A stretch of 7,071 bases of DNA from an uncultured Mollicutes bacterium (lineage in GTDB: Bacteria; Bacillota_I; Bacilli_A; RFN20; CAG-826): NCBI GenBank assembly GCA_900550795.1, contig URTN01000041.1:1-7071 (forward strand). The letters are read 5' to 3'. The notes beneath the pieces are model-generated. The model saw only the letters and a list, made by a program, of their open reading frames with translations, ran no database searches and was not told the DNA's origin. The position numbers were made by a program, and so were the translations under genes. Of the stretch, positions 6,333-7,071 are shown in pieces (the first letter of the stretch is position 1; each line of letters opens with the position of its first letter).

Positions 6333-6976
6333 TGGAATTAGATGCAAAAATAGAAAAGATAACTATCGACACGATAAAGATGTTTGATTTGACTTTGGAA
6401 TATCTAGAAAGTGCGGTCGATATCTATCTAAATAACAGCCTCATTACTCTTCCTAAGATAAATGATGATTCAATTGACCATCTAGAAAGATCAATTGAAG
6501 AAGAATGCCTTCGTTTAATATTAAAAGAAAGACCTTTTGCCAAAGATTTAAGGAAAGTAACCGGTGTATTTAAATTAGTTGAAGACATTGAACGTCTTGG
6601 CGATCATAGCGAGGACATCCTTTGGACTGCTACTAATTTATTAAAATATTCATCAAATTTGACCTTACCTACTATAAAAGAAGAAATAAAAGTAGCCATG
6701 TCTATGGTTAAGGATTCCTATAATGCCTTTGCTAAAGCAGATGTAGCATTAGCAAAGAATATTTGTAATCGAGATGACATAGTAGATAATTTATATATCA
6801 AGTCATTAAAGGAGATTCCTGAATTCAAAGATAAATACAACTTGGGTGACGAATTTATACTTTATTCAACTTTGCTAGTAAAATATGTTGAACGTTTGGC
6901 AGATCACGCGTCTAATATAGCCGAATGGGTCAATTATATCGAAGATGGATATTATAAGGATGGAGTGATTATCTAA
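6332..6976 (+). CDS. phoU: Phosphate-transport regulator PhoU
   Basis: PhoU is a cytoplasmic all-helical protein that, in studied bacteria, couples the Pst transporter to the phosphate sensor kinase and keeps the Pho response off when phosphate is plentiful. The 214-residue length fits the usual two-repeat PhoU. Each repeat carries its metal-binding signature: VEDIERLGDHSEDI at 83-96 and VERLADHASNI at 186-196, with the E-R-x-x-D-H core in both. The ATG overlaps the pstB stop (TAATG), and a GGGAGG site lies 8 nt upstream, so it has its own strong initiation as well as coupling. The following response regulator gene begins one base after its stop, which places sensing, transport and transcriptional control in one transcript. 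Confidence 0.95.
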   Translation: MELDAKIEKITIDTIKMFDLTLEYLESAVDIYLNNSLITLPKINDDSIDHLERSIEEECLRLILKERPFAKDLRKVTGVFKLVEDIERLGDHSEDILWTATNLLKYSSNLTLPTIKEEIKVAMSMVKDSYNAFAKADVALAKNICNRDDIVDNLYIKSLKEIPEFKDKYNLGDEFILYSTLLVKYVERLADHASNIAEWVNYIEDGYYKDGVII

Positions 6977-6977
6977 A

Positions 6978-7071
6978 ATGAATAACAGCAACTACCTAAT
7001 CTATTCTCTTGAAGATGATGTAAATATATCTCACTTAATCGAGCTAGCCCTTTCTGGACAAGGATATAATG
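6978..7071 (+). CDS. Response regulator, PhoP/PhoB-like (partial, N-terminus only)
   Basis: The window ends after 31 codons. The visible part, YLIYSLEDDVNISHLIELALSGQGY (residues 6-30), matches the start of an OmpR-family receiver domain: beta strand 1, then the acidic cluster E12-D13-D14 that binds magnesium near the phosphorylation site, then helix 1 ending in the usual G-Y. The phosphoacceptor Asp and the DNA-binding domain lie outside. ATG 6978 starts one base after the phoU stop; a GGAG site lies 12 nt upstream, rather far. Its place after phoU suggests the regulator of this pst operon, probably followed by its histidine kinase. The receiver call is firm; the PhoP/PhoB identity is inferred from context, so I give no gene symbol. 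Confidence 0.8.
   Translation, partial: MNNSNYLIYSLEDDVNISHLIELALSGQGYN

Noticed and set aside
1..7071. CRISPR arrays, insertion sequences, tRNA or rRNA genes
   Set aside because: The only spaced repeats are 6-bp regulator-type hexamers. No transposase-like frame, terminal inverted repeats or cloverleaf-type sequence was seen, and nearly all of the window is occupied by protein genes.

Overview
This is an AT-rich window (about a third GC by eye) that reads as part of a low-GC Gram-positive-type chromosome. Shine-Dalgarno sites of the AGGAG/AAGGA type precede most genes, genes are packed with 1-20 nt overlaps, and the phosphate-binding protein is a lipoprotein. The protein character resembles Bacilli or Mollicutes-related gut lineages, but the species cannot be named from the sequence. 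Trp is encoded by TGG and every visible stop is TAA or TAG, so the standard code (or at least no TGA-for-Trp recoding) fits.

Left part (1 to about 2157, minus strand): an ABC export operon, read from right to left. It has an ATPase with a BcrA-like Q-loop and signature motif, then a membrane permease, then a second permease of the same architecture that runs off the left edge. One ATPase with two paralogous permeases resembles bacitracin or lantibiotic resistance/immunity exporters (BcrAB, LanFEG), but the substrate is unknown.

Divergent intergenic region (about 2158-2354): this holds the main regulatory signal. Three exact TTTACA hexamers, preceded by a weaker AGAACA, recur every 10-11 bp (starts at 2251, 2262, 2273 and 2283). 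An extended -10 (TG-A-TATAAG) follows, with no -35. This is the architecture of a PhoP/PhoB-activated promoter. A separate minus-strand promoter candidate serves the exporter.

Right part (2355-7071, plus strand): a complete high-affinity phosphate operon in the order pstS, pstC, pstA, pstB, phoU, followed by the first 31 codons of an OmpR-family response regulator, presumably the PhoP/PhoB-type regulator of this same operon. PstS captures phosphate outside the membrane, PstC and PstA form the channel, and PstB powers it. PhoU links the transporter state to the sensor kinase, which is probably just beyond the right edge. The response regulator would then bind the repeats in front of pstS, closing a feedback loop. 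Points worth a second look are the Pho box, a perfect stem-loop at the pstS/pstC junction where pstC lacks a Shine-Dalgarno site, and a PstA with about 110 extra external residues of possibly PDZ-like character. The window holds a well-known system with some unusual details; I do not see a wholly new system.
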